NCBI GenBank assembly: GCA_016839055.1
Contig: JAEKNX010000021.1
Location: 1-64,000 of the forward strand
DNA length: 64,000 nt
Source: Spirochaetales bacterium
Lineage (GTDB): Bacteria > Spirochaetota > Spirochaetia > UBA9216
Reading direction: 5' to 3'
In this document: positions 26,019-35,612 of the stretch, one piece after another
Position numbering within the stretch: the first letter of the stretch is position 1
Layout: each line of letters starts with the position of its first letter
Translations under genes and position numbers: made by a program
Notes under the pieces: model-generated
The model's input: only the letters and a program-made list of their open reading frames with translations
What the model was told of the DNA's origin: nothing
Database searches by the model: none

Positions 26019-29009
26019 TCACAATAACCTCTCAGTGACACAGCTCTTACATATCATTGACCTGTGGTTCTTCCCATCCATGATTACTTTAAATGGTTTA
26101 CAAGACGCAATATGTACGAAGTATTTATATTTTGTTGCGCCTTCAACACTCTTTATGTGATTCCAATCAATAAACGACTCTGCTTTCTTTTGGTATTTCA
26201 CATAAAAATAGCCAATGTTCAGGGCTACAACATTATGAAAAAAATGTGTTCCCTGTGACGGCTCAATATTATAGTCTTCAAGACCTACTTCCACTATTAT
26301 TTTTGCCTTGCTTATCTGTGACCAGATTACTGGAATTCCTAAAAATCTATCTCTCGTTCCCCATCGTCCGGGACCAATTAAAATATATTCCTTTCCCTGC
26401 TCCTTCATCATAGTGTTTAGACTATTTATTTCTTCCACCATCTCACGGGTCTCGGTCTTGTCGAATTTATCCGGATCTATGAATATGATATCGTAGATAT
26501 CGTCAATAACACCATTTCCGAGCCCTTCTTCAGTATAAAGCAGCAGATCATCCGGTTTAATACTTTCCATATCAACAAATTCGTCTTCAAGATTCACCGT
26601 CATGGGTCTTACCTGAAGCATATAAAATGTAGGAAAAATCCCTTCAGCCTCATTCTTCGTCAGATCAACAGCAAATTCGATCTCAACCGGAATTCCAAGC
26701 GCTACCTGGGTAACGGCCAGCACCCTCTTAATAATATCCGCAAGCGGGAAAACATTATATTTAAGTATATTGGCAAAATTTATAATTCGCGGTCCGGCAC
26801 AGCTGATTCCGTCAACAATTCTCTGATTCTCGGGATCCCATACTGATGCCATGTTGTAAAGGTTCTTATGTTTCTCAGCTATATACATCCCTTGTTTTGA
26901 AAGAGTTTCAAACTCACCCTGCTGAATGTCGAAATCTTTTTTGTCCAGGTCAATCGCATAAAATTCAATCTGGGTAGATTTAAGAATATCCTCATCAGCA
27001 AGATAGGAAACAGTCGGGTACTCAGGGCAGAATCTAAAACTCTTCTCCCCTTCAACAACCGATTGCCCCAGGCCTACCGCTATAGACGCTGCGCCGTCCT
27101 GATTATCCATATTGCCGATAGGATAGTAATTAAAGGACTGGGCTACCCCCGACAGATGAGGATAGAAGAAATGATCATATTGTTCTCCAACAACCTTCTG
27201 AATTAAAACAGCCATACTTTCTTCCTCAATTATATAATTCAAATTCTCGATATAACTTCGAGTATCATTGAGAAAAACCGAGGAATACACCAACTTAACC
27301 GCCGTGGCAAGCTGGTTCAGCCTGTCATCAATGTCATTTGAGTTATTCGGAAGCATATATGTCTGATAAACCCCGGCAAACGGCTGAGACTGTGAATCTT
27401 CAAGAAGGCCTGAGGAACGAACGGCAATAGGAGTCCTGACTTCTTCGAGATATATTCTAAGTTTATCCATTATTTGTAAAGATAGCTCGCCGCCAATAAA
27501 ACAACGCTTTATTTCATCATCATCATCGCAGTTCCTGAGTTCAAAAAGATTATTATCACTGACAAAACTACTGAATCCTGTAGTGCCTATTATTGTCGTC
27601 TGCGGTATTTTAATCCTGACTCCTCTAAAGTTGGACTCAAACTCGGTTGTAACTAGAAATGAATTAAAAAACGCCAGCCCTCGACCCTTCCCTCCGAGAG
27701 AACCGGAACTTATTCGCGTGATGGCGTCTTCAATACCAAGACTCTCCCTATTAAGTGAAACAATCTTGCCCCGGTTCCTCTCCCTGCGGAGTGATTTAAA
27801 CTGATTAAGAAGAAACTGACGGTATATATCATAGCTGCCGAAATCTTCGGCTTCAACAGGACGCAGTTTCCTCGCTATCTGCATCTCTCCATGGGCAATC
27901 AACCAGGAGGAAAAATCCTTGCGCCTGGTATGAAAAAGGACCACATCCATGGGCAGTTCCGGGATGATTCTCTCAAAATCTAACAGGTTTTTTGCCCGGC
28001 CTATTTCTCCTCCCTGCTCATCACGGAACACAAGATCTCCGAATCCGAGATTTTCAACAATGAAGTTTCGAAGATCCTTAAGCAGAAACTGTGACTGCTT
28101 ATGAAAAAAAGTAACTCCTAAATCTTCCGCGATCCTACGGTTTGCAAGAACCGAAGACTGTAGAATACATGCCAAATCCGGATTTTCCCGCTTTATAGTT
28201 TTAAGAAACTTTATTCCTGCTTCTTCGTCAAGTTCATCATTATGGTAAAATTCCATGTCGGACATAACACAGAGCAGGTGTTCTCTGTATTGCTGATAAA
28301 GCCTCATACCCTCTTCATAGTTATCTGTAACAATAACCTTAGGTCTGGTTCGCATTCTATTGTATTTCTGGTTGTCATTGAGCTCCTCTGATATAAGACG
28401 CTGAGTCTGCTCCATTATCTCGGTATATAGAAGCGGAAGATAAATTGATATAAAGTTGATTGAATCCTCAACAAGAAGAATAACCTTCACCAGTCCGTTC
28501 TCGGTATCATAAGGCGCATTTTTCTTGTCTTCAACATATTTTATCATTGCAAGAATAAGCTTCGAGTCGCCATTCCAGAGAAAAACACTTTCGATATACG
28601 AAAGCCGGTCTCTGTTTCGGTTTACAATTACGATATCCGACTTAACGGCAAGCATCAAAATAATCGGAAGTTCAGGTTGAAGCTGTTTTATCTTCCGAGA
28701 TAATTCAAAAGTATTAGCCTCTCCTGTTCTCATAGTCGTAATAACAAGATCGTAACGTTTCTCTCTCAGGAGATTGAGAGCCTCTTCTCCAGTGGGAACC
28801 GATGTAATCCTTGGGACAGTTGTTAGATTAAGCTGATGATACTCACCGACAATCTGCTCTGAGAGCAGTGAATCATGTTCAAAAATATAAGCATCATAAA
28901 AGGTTGATATAAGAAGAATTTCTTTAACCCTGTACTGCATTAAATTATGGAAGTTGTCCTCACCGTATTTGAATTTCTCATAATAGTAGCTCAATTCTTT
29001 GTTATCCAT
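26019..29009 (-). CDS. Receiver-like and PEP/pyruvate-binding domain fusion protein
   Basis: This 996-aa cytoplasmic protein has two response-regulator-like segments in its first ~350 residues (ILLISTFYDAYIFEHDSLL..., KVILLVEDSINFISIYLPLL with a later MSDMEFYHND). The ATP-grasp PEP/pyruvate-binding domain of PPDK/PEP synthase follows, from about residue 440 (SGSLGGKGRGLAF, RTPIAVRSSGLLEDSQSQPFAG) to about 800 (MLQVRPM). The swivelling phosphohistidine domain and the PEP-binding TIM barrel are absent. A C-terminal domain of about 170 residues ends in CKSCV. It cannot be a complete PEP synthase; a phosphotransfer or signalling role is more likely. Start 29009 has AAGGAG upstream, while the longer frame at 29042 does not. 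Confidence 0.8.
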   Translation of the reverse strand: MDNKELSYYYEKFKYGEDNFHNLMQYRVKEILLISTFYDAYIFEHDSLLSEQIVGEYHQLNLTTVPRITSVPTGEEALNLLREKRYDLVITTMRTGEANTFELSRKIKQLQPELPIILMLAVKSDIVIVNRNRDRLSYIESVFLWNGDSKLILAMIKYVEDKKNAPYDTENGLVKVILLVEDSINFISIYLPLLYTEIMEQTQRLISEELNDNQKYNRMRTRPKVIVTDNYEEGMRLYQQYREHLLCVMSDMEFYHNDELDEEAGIKFLKTIKRENPDLACILQSSVLANRRIAEDLGVTFFHKQSQFLLKDLRNFIVENLGFGDLVFRDEQGGEIGRAKNLLDFERIIPELPMDVVLFHTRRKDFSSWLIAHGEMQIARKLRPVEAEDFGSYDIYRQFLLNQFKSLRRERNRGKIVSLNRESLGIEDAITRISSGSLGGKGRGLAFFNSFLVTTEFESNFRGVRIKIPQTTIIGTTGFSSFVSDNNLFELRNCDDDDEIKRCFIGGELSLQIMDKLRIYLEEVRTPIAVRSSGLLEDSQSQPFAGVYQTYMLPNNSNDIDDRLNQLATAVKLVYSSVFLNDTRSYIENLNYIIEEESMAVLIQKVVGEQYDHFFYPHLSGVAQSFNYYPIGNMDNQDGAASIAVGLGQSVVEGEKSFRFCPEYPTVSYLADEDILKSTQIEFYAIDLDKKDFDIQQGEFETLSKQGMYIAEKHKNLYNMASVWDPENQRIVDGISCAGPRIINFANILKYNVFPLADIIKRVLAVTQVALGIPVEIEFAVDLTKNEAEGIFPTFYMLQVRPMTVNLEDEFVDMESIKPDDLLLYTEEGLGNGVIDDIYDIIFIDPDKFDKTETREMVEEINSLNTMMKEQGKEYILIGPGRWGTRDRFLGIPVIWSQISKAKIIVEVGLEDYNIEPSQGTHFFHNVVALNIGYFYVKYQKKAESFIDWNHIKSVEGATKYKYFVHIASCKPFKVIMDGKNHRSMICKSCVTERLL

Positions 29010-29026
29010 ACATTCTCCTTCCATTA

Positions 29027-29055
29027 AGATTAATCTGCTCATCCTTATACGTCAA
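29027..29055 (-). promoter_or_regulatory. Promoter of the receiver/PEP-binding fusion gene
   Basis: On the minus strand TTGACG (29055-29050), a 17-bp spacer and TAATCT (29032-29027) precede the AAGGAG site and ATG at 29009 by a very short leader. Confidence 0.55.
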
Positions 29056-29111
29056 CCGCTTATGGAATCTTTTATTTACCTGTTAAAATTGTATATGGAT
29101 TCAAATTTTAT

Positions 29112-29140
29112 TTGCATAATACGTTTTTATCTGTTATCAT
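29112..29140 (+). promoter_or_regulatory. Promoter of the carbamoyl amino acid hydrolase gene
   Basis: TTGCAT (29112-29117), a 17-bp spacer and TATCAT (29135-29140) predict a start near 29147 and a leader of about 85 nt. The leader contains two small hairpins (AATGTT/AACATT at 29151-29168; ACCC/GGGT at 29173-29186). Confidence 0.55.
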
Positions 29141-29231
29141 ACTTGGTAAGAATGTTCGGGCAAACATTTGAGACCCTTTTGGGGGTAGACTGATCAGATT
29201 TTGCCTGCTTAAATATTTTCAGGAGGATTAA

Positions 29232-30479
29232 ATGGATCTTAAAAATTTACGTGTCGACGGTGCTCGCCTTCAGAGTACACTTGAAGAATCAGCAAAAATC
29301 GGTAAGACCGACAATAACGGACTTATTCGCTGCGCGGCTACCGATGAAGACAAGATCGGCAGAGACTTGCTTGTAAAATGGTACAAAGAATGCGGTTGCG
29401 AAATTACAATTGATGAGATGGGTAATATTTTCGCCAAAAGACCTGGCAAGAACCCGAAATTAGGCGCCGTTATGACAGGGTCTCATTTTGACACTCAGAG
29501 ACCTGGTGGAAGATTCGATGGTATCCTAGGTGTTCTCGGAGGACTCGAAGTAATGAGAGTCATAAATGAGAATAATATCGAACTTGAACGAGATTTCATC
29601 ATTGTCGACTGGACAAATGAAGAAGGCGGCTGGTTTGCTCCCGCATGCATGGGTTCAGGTGTCTGGGTTGGCAATCATACTAAAGAATGGGCGTATGCCC
29701 GAAAAGACCGCGACGGCGAGACTGTTTTTGGTGAAGAACTCGATAGGATAGGTTATAAGGGAACTTACCCCGCCTCACACAAGGAATGGGACATCTATGC
29801 AGCATATGAAATGCATATCGAACAGGGCCCCGTCCTCGATAGAGAAGGTATCAACATCGGCGCCCCTAAGGGAATTCTCTGTCTGCACTGGTACGACATA
29901 TGGCTTGAAGGAACTGCAAACCAGGTAGGACCTACTCCGATGATCGGCAGAAATGACGCACTCCTCGCCTTCTCTGAAATGAATATTATCGTAAACAAGG
30001 TTGCGCATCAGATGGGTAATATGGTAGGAACTGTCGGAGAAATCCAGAACTCCCCTAACTCAAGAAACATCATTCCCGATGCTGTCCACTTCACCGTCGA
30101 CATCAGATCATGGGACGACGACCACGCTATCAAAGCCTGGGAGATGATGAAGAAGGAATTCGAAGTTATCGCTGAGAGACGCGGATGTCCTATCAGAACT
30201 GAAGAAACATGGAAGGTTGCACATGCTCCCTTCGATCAGGTACTCTGGGACAGGGTTGTCGAGACTTCTGAAGAACTCGGCCTAACCTGTGAGAGAATGG
30301 TTTCCGGCGCTGGTCACGACATGAGTGAAGTTAACCAAGTAACACGCGGAGCCATGATTTTCGTACCTTCAATCGACGGCAGAAGCCATGTTGAAGTTGA
30401 AAATACTAAATATGAAGACTGTACAAATGGTACAAACGTTCTTCTTCACTGTATCCTCAAAACAGCAAACGAAGTCTAA
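29232..30479 (+). CDS. M20-family N-carbamoyl amino acid hydrolase / allantoate amidohydrolase-like
   Basis: This 415-aa binuclear zinc hydrolase of the HyuC/AllC/beta-ureidopropionase group has the ligands in GSHFDTQ, GGRFDGILG, TNEEGGWF, YEMHIEQGPVLD and GAGHDMSEV. The IEQGPVL signature separates this group from YgeY-type and classical peptidases. It removes the carbamoyl group of an N-carbamoyl amino acid as CO2 and ammonia, the natural next step after a hydantoinase. It has a clear AGGAGG site, its own promoter and a strong terminator, so it is a single-gene unit. Substrate choice (carbamoyl L-amino acid, ureidopropionate, allantoate) cannot be read from the sequence. Combined with hydA it would complete a ring-opening route for hydantoins or dihydropyrimidines. 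Confidence 0.87.
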   Translation: MDLKNLRVDGARLQSTLEESAKIGKTDNNGLIRCAATDEDKIGRDLLVKWYKECGCEITIDEMGNIFAKRPGKNPKLGAVMTGSHFDTQRPGGRFDGILGVLGGLEVMRVINENNIELERDFIIVDWTNEEGGWFAPACMGSGVWVGNHTKEWAYARKDRDGETVFGEELDRIGYKGTYPASHKEWDIYAAYEMHIEQGPVLDREGINIGAPKGILCLHWYDIWLEGTANQVGPTPMIGRNDALLAFSEMNIIVNKVAHQMGNMVGTVGEIQNSPNSRNIIPDAVHFTVDIRSWDDDHAIKAWEMMKKEFEVIAERRGCPIRTEETWKVAHAPFDQVLWDRVVETSEELGLTCERMVSGAGHDMSEVNQVTRGAMIFVPSIDGRSHVEVENTKYEDCTNGTNVLLHCILKTANEV

Positions 30480-30511
30480 TAAATAGATAAAATATCATAT
30501 TTAATGATTAG

Positions 30512-30549
30512 GCCGGCGGCCAGGGAGGTTCCCTGTTGCCGGCTTTTTT
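30512..30549 (+). terminator. Rho-independent terminator
   Basis: GCCGGC (30512-30517) pairs with GCCGGC (30538-30543), and inner CAGGGA pairs with TCCCTG, followed by TTTTTT. It ends the hydrolase transcript. Confidence 0.9.
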
Positions 30550-30602
30550 GTAGTATATTGCAACTCTATTGAGTAAAGCTTAAAACTCTAAAGACAATTT
30601 CA

Positions 30603-30631
30603 TTGACAGCGTTATTAAGAAAAGCTAATAT
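30603..30631 (+). promoter_or_regulatory. Promoter of the small membrane protein and fhs
   Basis: TTGACA (30603-30608), a 17-bp spacer and TAATAT (30626-30631) predict a start near 30638, with a ~22-nt leader containing GGAGGG. A second promoter-like pair, TTGAAG-17-TAATAT at 30819-30847, lies just before fhs. Confidence 0.65.
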
Positions 30632-30659
30632 TCCTAATATAAGATCACGGAGGGACAAT

Positions 30660-30872
30660 TTGACTGCAGGAAAGATTTTCAGCTCATGTTTTTTGCTTTT
30701 AATTGTTCTTTACATTTCGAATATTAGTAACAAAGTCAGTTCTGCCGGCCTTCCGATTGCCGCACTACTGACAGATCTTGTATTCCCGTTATCAATGAAA
30801 CCTTATATAATAAACATATTGAAGAAAAACTACCTACTTTCTAATATCAATTATCCATGGAGACACGAATGA
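30660..30872 (+). CDS. Small membrane protein coupled to fhs
   Basis: This 70-aa reading frame starts with TTG at 30660, five bases after GGAGGG. It carries a hydrophobic helix at about residues 7-22 ([14 protein letters not shown]) and a second weakly hydrophobic segment at about 29-50, then a basic tail ending in WRHE. It matches no family known to me. Three observations support translation: a near-consensus promoter directly upstream, a good ribosome site, and a stop codon that overlaps the fhs start as ATGA. The stop overlap implies translational coupling. An upstream in-frame ATG at 30603 lies inside the -35 box and is not used. It could be a small regulator or anchor for formate metabolism; this is speculation. 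Confidence 0.5.
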   Translation: MTAGKIFSSCFLLLIVLYISNISNKVSSAGLPIAALLTDLVFPLSMKPYIINILKKNYLLSNINYPWRHE

Positions 30873-32632
30873 AACTAGATCCCACAAAAATGAAAGACTG
30901 GGAAATTGCAGAAGCATCTGAAGCTGATATGAAGACTGTACATCAGCTTGCCGAAGAACTCAAACTTGAACCGATGGAAATTCTTCCGTACGGACACTAC
31001 CTAGGAAAACTTGACTATAAGTCGATCCTCAACCGCCTTAAGGATAAACCTGATGGCAAGTATATTGAGGTTACAGCAATAAATCCTACTCCGCTAGGGG
31101 AAGGAAAGACAACAACAACAATGGGACTTGTTGAGGGCCTTGGTAAACTCGGCAAATCAGTGTCCGGTGCTATCAGGCAGCCTTCGGGAGGACCTACCTT
31201 CAACATCAAGGGTTCTGCAGCCGGAGGTGGTCTTGCGCAATGTATCCCGCTGACGGATTTCAGCCTCGGACTAACCGGCGACAATGACGCAATCACTAAT
31301 GCCCACAATCTTGCAATGGTTGCGCTTACCAGCCGAATTCAGCATGAGTTTAACTACAGCGATGAAACACTTAAAGCAAAGGGTCTGAAACGGCTTGACA
31401 TCGATCCTCGAAACCCTGCGATCGGCTGGGCAATAGATTTCTCGGCTCAATCTCTCAGAGAGATTCTCATCGGACTCGGCGGAAATATGGACGGGTTCAT
31501 GATGAAAAGCGGTTTTCAGATTACCGTTTCATCTGAGATCATGGCTATACTTGCCGTTGCGAAAGATCTTAAAGATATGAGAGAACGAATCGGCAAGATG
31601 ATTGTAGCCTATGACAAGAAAAATAATCCTATAACAACCGCTGATCTCGAGGTAGACGGTGCTATGACCGCAATCATGGCAAAGGCTATCAACCCCAATT
31701 TAATGCAGACAATTGAAGGTCAGCCTGTATTTGTCCACGCAGGCCCGTTTGCAAATATTGCGATTGGCCAGTCATCGATAATTGCAGACAGGCTTGGACT
31801 AAAATTAACCGATTACCACGTAACCGAGAGCGGATTCGGAGCCGATATCGGTTTTGAAAAATTCTGGAATCTTAAATGCCGATTCTCCGGCCTCATTCCT
31901 AACTGCTCGGTTATAGTCTGTACAATCAGGGCTCTCAAAATGCATGGCGGCGGACCTAAGGTAGTGCCGGGCAAACCCCTTGATAAAGCATATACTGATG
32001 AGAATACCGAACTCGTGGAAAAGGGAACTTCTAACCTTCTCGCACATATCGAGACTGTCAAAAAAAGCGGCGTACCTGCTGTAGTTTGTATAAACCACTT
32101 CTACACGGACACCGAAGCCGAGATTGAAGTTATAAAAAGAATCTGTAAAAAAGCAGGGGCAAGAGTAGCCGTGTCGAAACACTGGGAGAAAGGCGGAGCT
32201 GGCGCTGTAGAACTTGCCGAAGCAGTCATGGCAGCTTGTGAGGAGAAACCCGATTTCAAATTCCTCTATTCTGACGACACCCCGCTTGAAGAGCGAATTA
32301 GACTAATTGCAACAGAAGTTTACGGCGCGGATGGAGTCAGCTATACAGCTGATGCCAGAAAAAAACTCGAGGCCATTCAGGCTAATGACAAACTCAAAGG
32401 ACTTGGAACCTGCATGGTGAAAACCCATCTAAGCCTTTCACATGATCCCACGCTAAAGGGCCGTCCTACAGGCTGGACCCTGCCAATCAGCGATATTCTT
32501 ATTTATCAGGGTGCCGGCTTTATTGTTCCGGTAGCCGGTGGAATAAAGCTGATGCCGGGAACAGCATCAGATCCGGCTTACCGGCGGATAGATGTTGATG
32601 TTGAAACTGGAAAGGTCAAAGGTTTATTCTAA
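30869..32632 (+). CDS. fhs: Formate-tetrahydrofolate ligase
   Basis: This 587-aa enzyme interconverts formate, ATP and tetrahydrofolate with 10-formyl-tetrahydrofolate. It has the N-terminal nucleotide loop [33 protein letters not shown], the [11 protein letters not shown] segment and the C-terminal IQANDKL region; the length is normal. ATG 30869 is chosen because GGAG lies six bases upstream and the codon overlaps the preceding small-gene stop; ATG 30857 is possible. In anaerobic purine degraders the reverse reaction makes ATP from formyl groups released from the imidazole ring, so its presence close to the purine cluster is functionally sensible. Confidence 0.96.
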   Translation: MKLDPTKMKDWEIAEASEADMKTVHQLAEELKLEPMEILPYGHYLGKLDYKSILNRLKDKPDGKYIEVTAINPTPLGEGKTTTTMGLVEGLGKLGKSVSGAIRQPSGGPTFNIKGSAAGGGLAQCIPLTDFSLGLTGDNDAITNAHNLAMVALTSRIQHEFNYSDETLKAKGLKRLDIDPRNPAIGWAIDFSAQSLREILIGLGGNMDGFMMKSGFQITVSSEIMAILAVAKDLKDMRERIGKMIVAYDKKNNPITTADLEVDGAMTAIMAKAINPNLMQTIEGQPVFVHAGPFANIAIGQSSIIADRLGLKLTDYHVTESGFGADIGFEKFWNLKCRFSGLIPNCSVIVCTIRALKMHGGGPKVVPGKPLDKAYTDENTELVEKGTSNLLAHIETVKKSGVPAVVCINHFYTDTEAEIEVIKRICKKAGARVAVSKHWEKGGAGAVELAEAVMAACEEKPDFKFLYSDDTPLEERIRLIATEVYGADGVSYTADARKKLEAIQANDKLKGLGTCMVKTHLSLSHDPTLKGRPTGWTLPISDILIYQGAGFIVPVAGGIKLMPGTASDPAYRRIDVDVETGKVKGLF

Positions 32633-32648
32633 GACTGCATTTAATAAT

Positions 32649-32680
32649 AAAAAAGGCTTCTCAAATGAGAAGCCTTTTTT
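32649..32680. terminator. Bidirectional terminator between fhs and the ABC genes
   Basis: GGCTTCTC (32655-32662) and GAGAAGCC (32667-32674) form a perfect stem flanked by an A-run on the left and TTTTTT on the right, so it can stop transcription from both sides. Confidence 0.92.
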
Positions 32681-32818
32681 ATTTCTTCCGGAATGGCATT
32701 TCCACGGTTTCCAAGGCCTGTATTCTGATGTATGCCGCCCCTGTAGCCTCAATTCATAAGTTTCACCGAGGAATTGCAAAACTTTTCGGGCGCTATCCGA
32801 AATAAGTCCCCACTCTGT

Positions 32819-33613
32819 TTATATATGCAGATCCCGCTTGGGATAAATATAAAAAGTTCCAAATAAGCCTGCGGCTATTATTACAGCCGAAATTATCAGA
32901 TATTTAACTTCCAGCTCACCATGATTTAAAAGATACTGAGCCTCAAAATACTTAAACGGCGTGGCGTATTTCAAAAAATCAACCTTATCCGTCAATCCTA
33001 TGGTGATAGAAATAATATAAGCACCAAATAATATCGCAATTGAATAATATCCCGATTGCTTATAGCGTTTAAGAATTGCAGCTAAAAACATCCCCACACT
33101 GAGAAAAATCAGCTGAAGAATGAATAACGCAAGCATAAGCAAGCCCATAAAACTGAAAAACTCATGGTCGGGCTTATAACGGGCTGCGCAGACTATTAGC
33201 GATGCCGCGGTTACAGCGTTAACAAGAATACAATTTATTATTGCCGCAATTAGTTTGCCGAACAGGACCCGTTCTCGTGAAACTGGCAGCGTTAAAAAGA
33301 ATTCGGCTGTTTTATCCCTTTCTTCTTTTGAGATTATTGAACTGCCGATAATAACCGCGAAAATTCCAAGCATTATATAAAAGTAAACCGAAGCCATGCT
33401 GACAAAACCGCTAAGGGTGGTCAGGTTGGCGCCTGCCATGGAAAAAGCTACCATCAGGGCCTTCGGCATGGCATCAAGTACGGTTGACATTTCAGGATTA
33501 TCATAAAAGGCTTCATACTCAGACATCATGATTGCAATCAGAGCAATAATACTGCCGCACCAGATAAGCAGAGATCTTAAATGTGAGCGTAATTCCCGTT
33601 TAATAATATTCAT
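32819..33613 (-). CDS. ABC-2 type transporter permease
   Basis: This 264-aa membrane protein has about six hydrophobic helices and an N-terminal cytoplasmic start (NIIKRELRSHLRSLLIWCGS). The conserved SKEERDKTAEFFLTLPVSRERVLFGK loop is typical of ABC2_membrane exporters. It is the last gene of a three-gene operon with a second, related permease and an ATPase. The family exports drugs, lipids or peptides, or controls cell-envelope traits; the substrate cannot be predicted. AGGAGA precedes the start. A group of three hairpins separates it from the upstream permease. Confidence 0.85.
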   Translation of the reverse strand: MNIIKRELRSHLRSLLIWCGSIIALIAIMMSEYEAFYDNPEMSTVLDAMPKALMVAFSMAGANLTTLSGFVSMASVYFYIMLGIFAVIIGSSIISKEERDKTAEFFLTLPVSRERVLFGKLIAAIINCILVNAVTAASLIVCAARYKPDHEFFSFMGLLMLALFILQLIFLSVGMFLAAILKRYKQSGYYSIAILFGAYIISITIGLTDKVDFLKYATPFKYFEAQYLLNHGELEVKYLIISAVIIAAGLFGTFYIYPKRDLHI

Positions 33614-33633
33614 TCAAAATCTCCTACAAAATT

Positions 33634-33741
33634 CCTGCCATATAAGGCAGGTTAGTGCGGTGAAGTTTGAAAACTCTGTTTTTCAAACTTCAAAATGATT
33701 AAATTACAAAAAGTACTTAGTATTTTTGTAATTTAATCATT
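33634..33741. repeat. Three stacked hairpins between two permease genes
   Basis: Inverted repeats lie in a row inside the operon: CCTGCC/GGCAGG (33634-33651), a perfect 12-13 bp stem (33662-33673 with 33680-33691), and a perfect 19-bp AT-rich stem (33694-33712 with 33723-33741) whose loop contains a further TACT/AGTA pair. The layout recalls the hairpin cluster at 24.4 kb. It could lower or stabilise expression of the distal permease. Confidence 0.75.
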
Positions 33742-33745
33742 CCTC

Positions 33746-34549
33746 CTACAACGAATGGATGTTGCGTCTTGAATACAAAACCCAACTAATCACTATCGAA
33801 ACAAAAATAATTGCAAAGCTGATGACCGACTTTTCGATATTGTACCGGCCAAACTCCAGGATGTAACCAGGCTCAAAGTGGTAGAACGGGGTAATAATTC
33901 CAAGCAGTTCTCCGCCGAATATTCCCCTCATGGCATTCAGGATATATAAACCAAAAGAAAGAGACATGGAAAAAGCCAGAACACTCCGTATTTTTTTTAC
34001 CGAGACAGATATGAGCATGCCTATACTTACAAAAAACAGTTGAAAAAACACCGTGGACGAAATCAGGACAACGATATTCACGGCTTTCCATTCATTTCCG
34101 TCATTAAAGACGGCAACAGATGCTAAACTGACTAACCCGACTACAATATTTGTAATAGATAGCGCGGCGAAGGCTGCCATGAATTTGGAAATAAATATCT
34201 TTCTGCGAGAAACAGGTTTGCTCATTAAAAAGTCTGCGGTCAATTCACGCTCCTCAACCGACAGAAAATGAAACCCGTAATTAGCGCTCTGTATTGCCAG
34301 ACAAAGCTGAATATATACAAAAGTAAAACCGAAATAACCTAACACGCTCGAAAGCGATAAATTGCCCGCCATTCCGAAGGCCTTCAAAAACTCTTCAGGG
34401 TAATTTGCCAACATCATTTCCATCAAACTTGCGTCGGCGGCAAAGGACGGATAGATGGCCATAAACATGAACATCATTCCTGAAATAGACGAACACCAGA
34501 TTATTATCGACTTCCGGTACATTTTAAGTTCATATAAAAATATAGTCAC
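33746..34549 (-). CDS. ABC-2 type transporter permease
   Basis: This 267-aa integral membrane protein has six predicted helices and the loop SVEERELTADFLMSKPVSRRKIFISK, which matches the loop of the downstream permease. The two are paralogues and probably form a heterodimer served by the ATPase upstream. It starts with GTG at 34549, with AGGTGAG just before it, eight bases after the ATPase stop. Function is likely export; the substrate is unknown. Confidence 0.85.
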   Translation of the reverse strand: MTIFLYELKMYRKSIIIWCSSISGMMFMFMAIYPSFAADASLMEMMLANYPEEFLKAFGMAGNLSLSSVLGYFGFTFVYIQLCLAIQSANYGFHFLSVEERELTADFLMSKPVSRRKIFISKFMAAFAALSITNIVVGLVSLASVAVFNDGNEWKAVNIVVLISSTVFFQLFFVSIGMLISVSVKKIRSVLAFSMSLSFGLYILNAMRGIFGGELLGIITPFYHFEPGYILEFGRYNIEKSVISFAIIFVSIVISWVLYSRRNIHSL

Positions 34550-34557
34550 TGTCTCAC

Positions 34558-35430
34558 CTACTTGTAATAATGCATAAAGATTTCTTCCAGGCTTGGTTCC
34601 TGGATGAGAACATCATGGACCGTCTGAGTACTGATCAGCCTGGTCATCTTATTAATATCACCCTTATAGAAGAAGTTAATCTCCTTTGTTCTTTTTACAA
34701 TCTCGGTGACACCGTCAATCTGGTATGTACTAGTGTCCAGACCGTCGCCTTTTATTCTTATCTTCTTATAATTATCCTGTCTCAGCGTTTTTATATCTTC
34801 AAGCTTGATAATTTCACCTTCTTTAATAATGGCCACCCTGTTACATAGTTCCTGAACCTCGGCGAGAATGTGTGATGAAAAAAAGACAGTCGCACCTTTT
34901 TTATTTTCCCCGGCAATGATATCGAAAAATTTCTGCTGCATCAGGGGATCCAGCCCGCTAGTTGGCTCATCAAGAATAATAAGCTTAGGTTCATGAAGAA
35001 GACCTTGAACTATGCCCACCTTCTTCTTGTTTCCATAGGACAGATCATCAATTCTGCGTTTCAGATCAAGCTCCATCATCTCGGAAAGTTCATAGAGCCG
35101 CTTTGTGCAATCTTTCCTGTAAAAACTGGCCGAATATTTAAGCAGATCGATGACCTTCATCCTGTCATAGTAGAAGACCTCGGAAGGAAGATAGCCTACT
35201 TCCTGTCTTATTTCAGGGCCGAACTCGATACAGTCTTTTCCGAAAATATCAGCAGAACCACTGGTTGGGAAGATAAGGCCGAGCAGAGTTCTGATTGTTG
35301 TCGATTTTCCAGCCCCGTTCGGGCCTATAAACCCGAATATTTCACCTTCTTCGACGTTGAAACTGACATCTATGATGCCTCTTGCCTTTCCGTAATATTT
35401 GGTTAGTTTTTTCAGCTCAATCGCATACAT
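34558..35430 (-). CDS. ABC transporter ATP-binding protein
   Basis: This 290-aa protein has one ABC ATPase domain: Walker A GPNGAGKST near residue 38, a signature close to DLSYGNKKKVGIVQGL, Walker B LIILDEPTSGLDP, and the H-loop SSHIL. The C-terminal 80 residues form the extra domain common in CcmA/DrrA-type exporters. The second ATG (35430) is six bases after GGAGAG and is preferred to 35442. It drives the two permeases downstream in the same operon. Gene order ATPase-permease-permease is typical of ABC-2 exporters. Confidence 0.92.
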   Translation of the reverse strand: MYAIELKKLTKYYGKARGIIDVSFNVEEGEIFGFIGPNGAGKSTTIRTLLGLIFPTSGSADIFGKDCIEFGPEIRQEVGYLPSEVFYYDRMKVIDLLKYSASFYRKDCTKRLYELSEMMELDLKRRIDDLSYGNKKKVGIVQGLLHEPKLIILDEPTSGLDPLMQQKFFDIIAGENKKGATVFFSSHILAEVQELCNRVAIIKEGEIIKLEDIKTLRQDNYKKIRIKGDGLDTSTYQIDGVTEIVKRTKEINFFYKGDINKMTRLISTQTVHDVLIQEPSLEEIFMHYYK

Positions 35431-35612
35431 TCCACTCTCCATAATAGTTAATTCATTCTAGTAAATATCTGTTTTAAGCATCAAGCAATTAACCTTAATT
35501 GTCAACAACATTGAGCATTAAGCATCTATCAGGTTTCCAAATAAGTATTTATTTATAGGTAATTATATTCGTGTTATAATTCTTACTTACTTTCAAAACT
35601 CAGGAGGAAAAA

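Noticed and set aside
34993-35406. 137-aa plus-strand frame opposite the ABC ATPase gene
   Set aside because: Antisense shadow of the conserved ATPase motifs.
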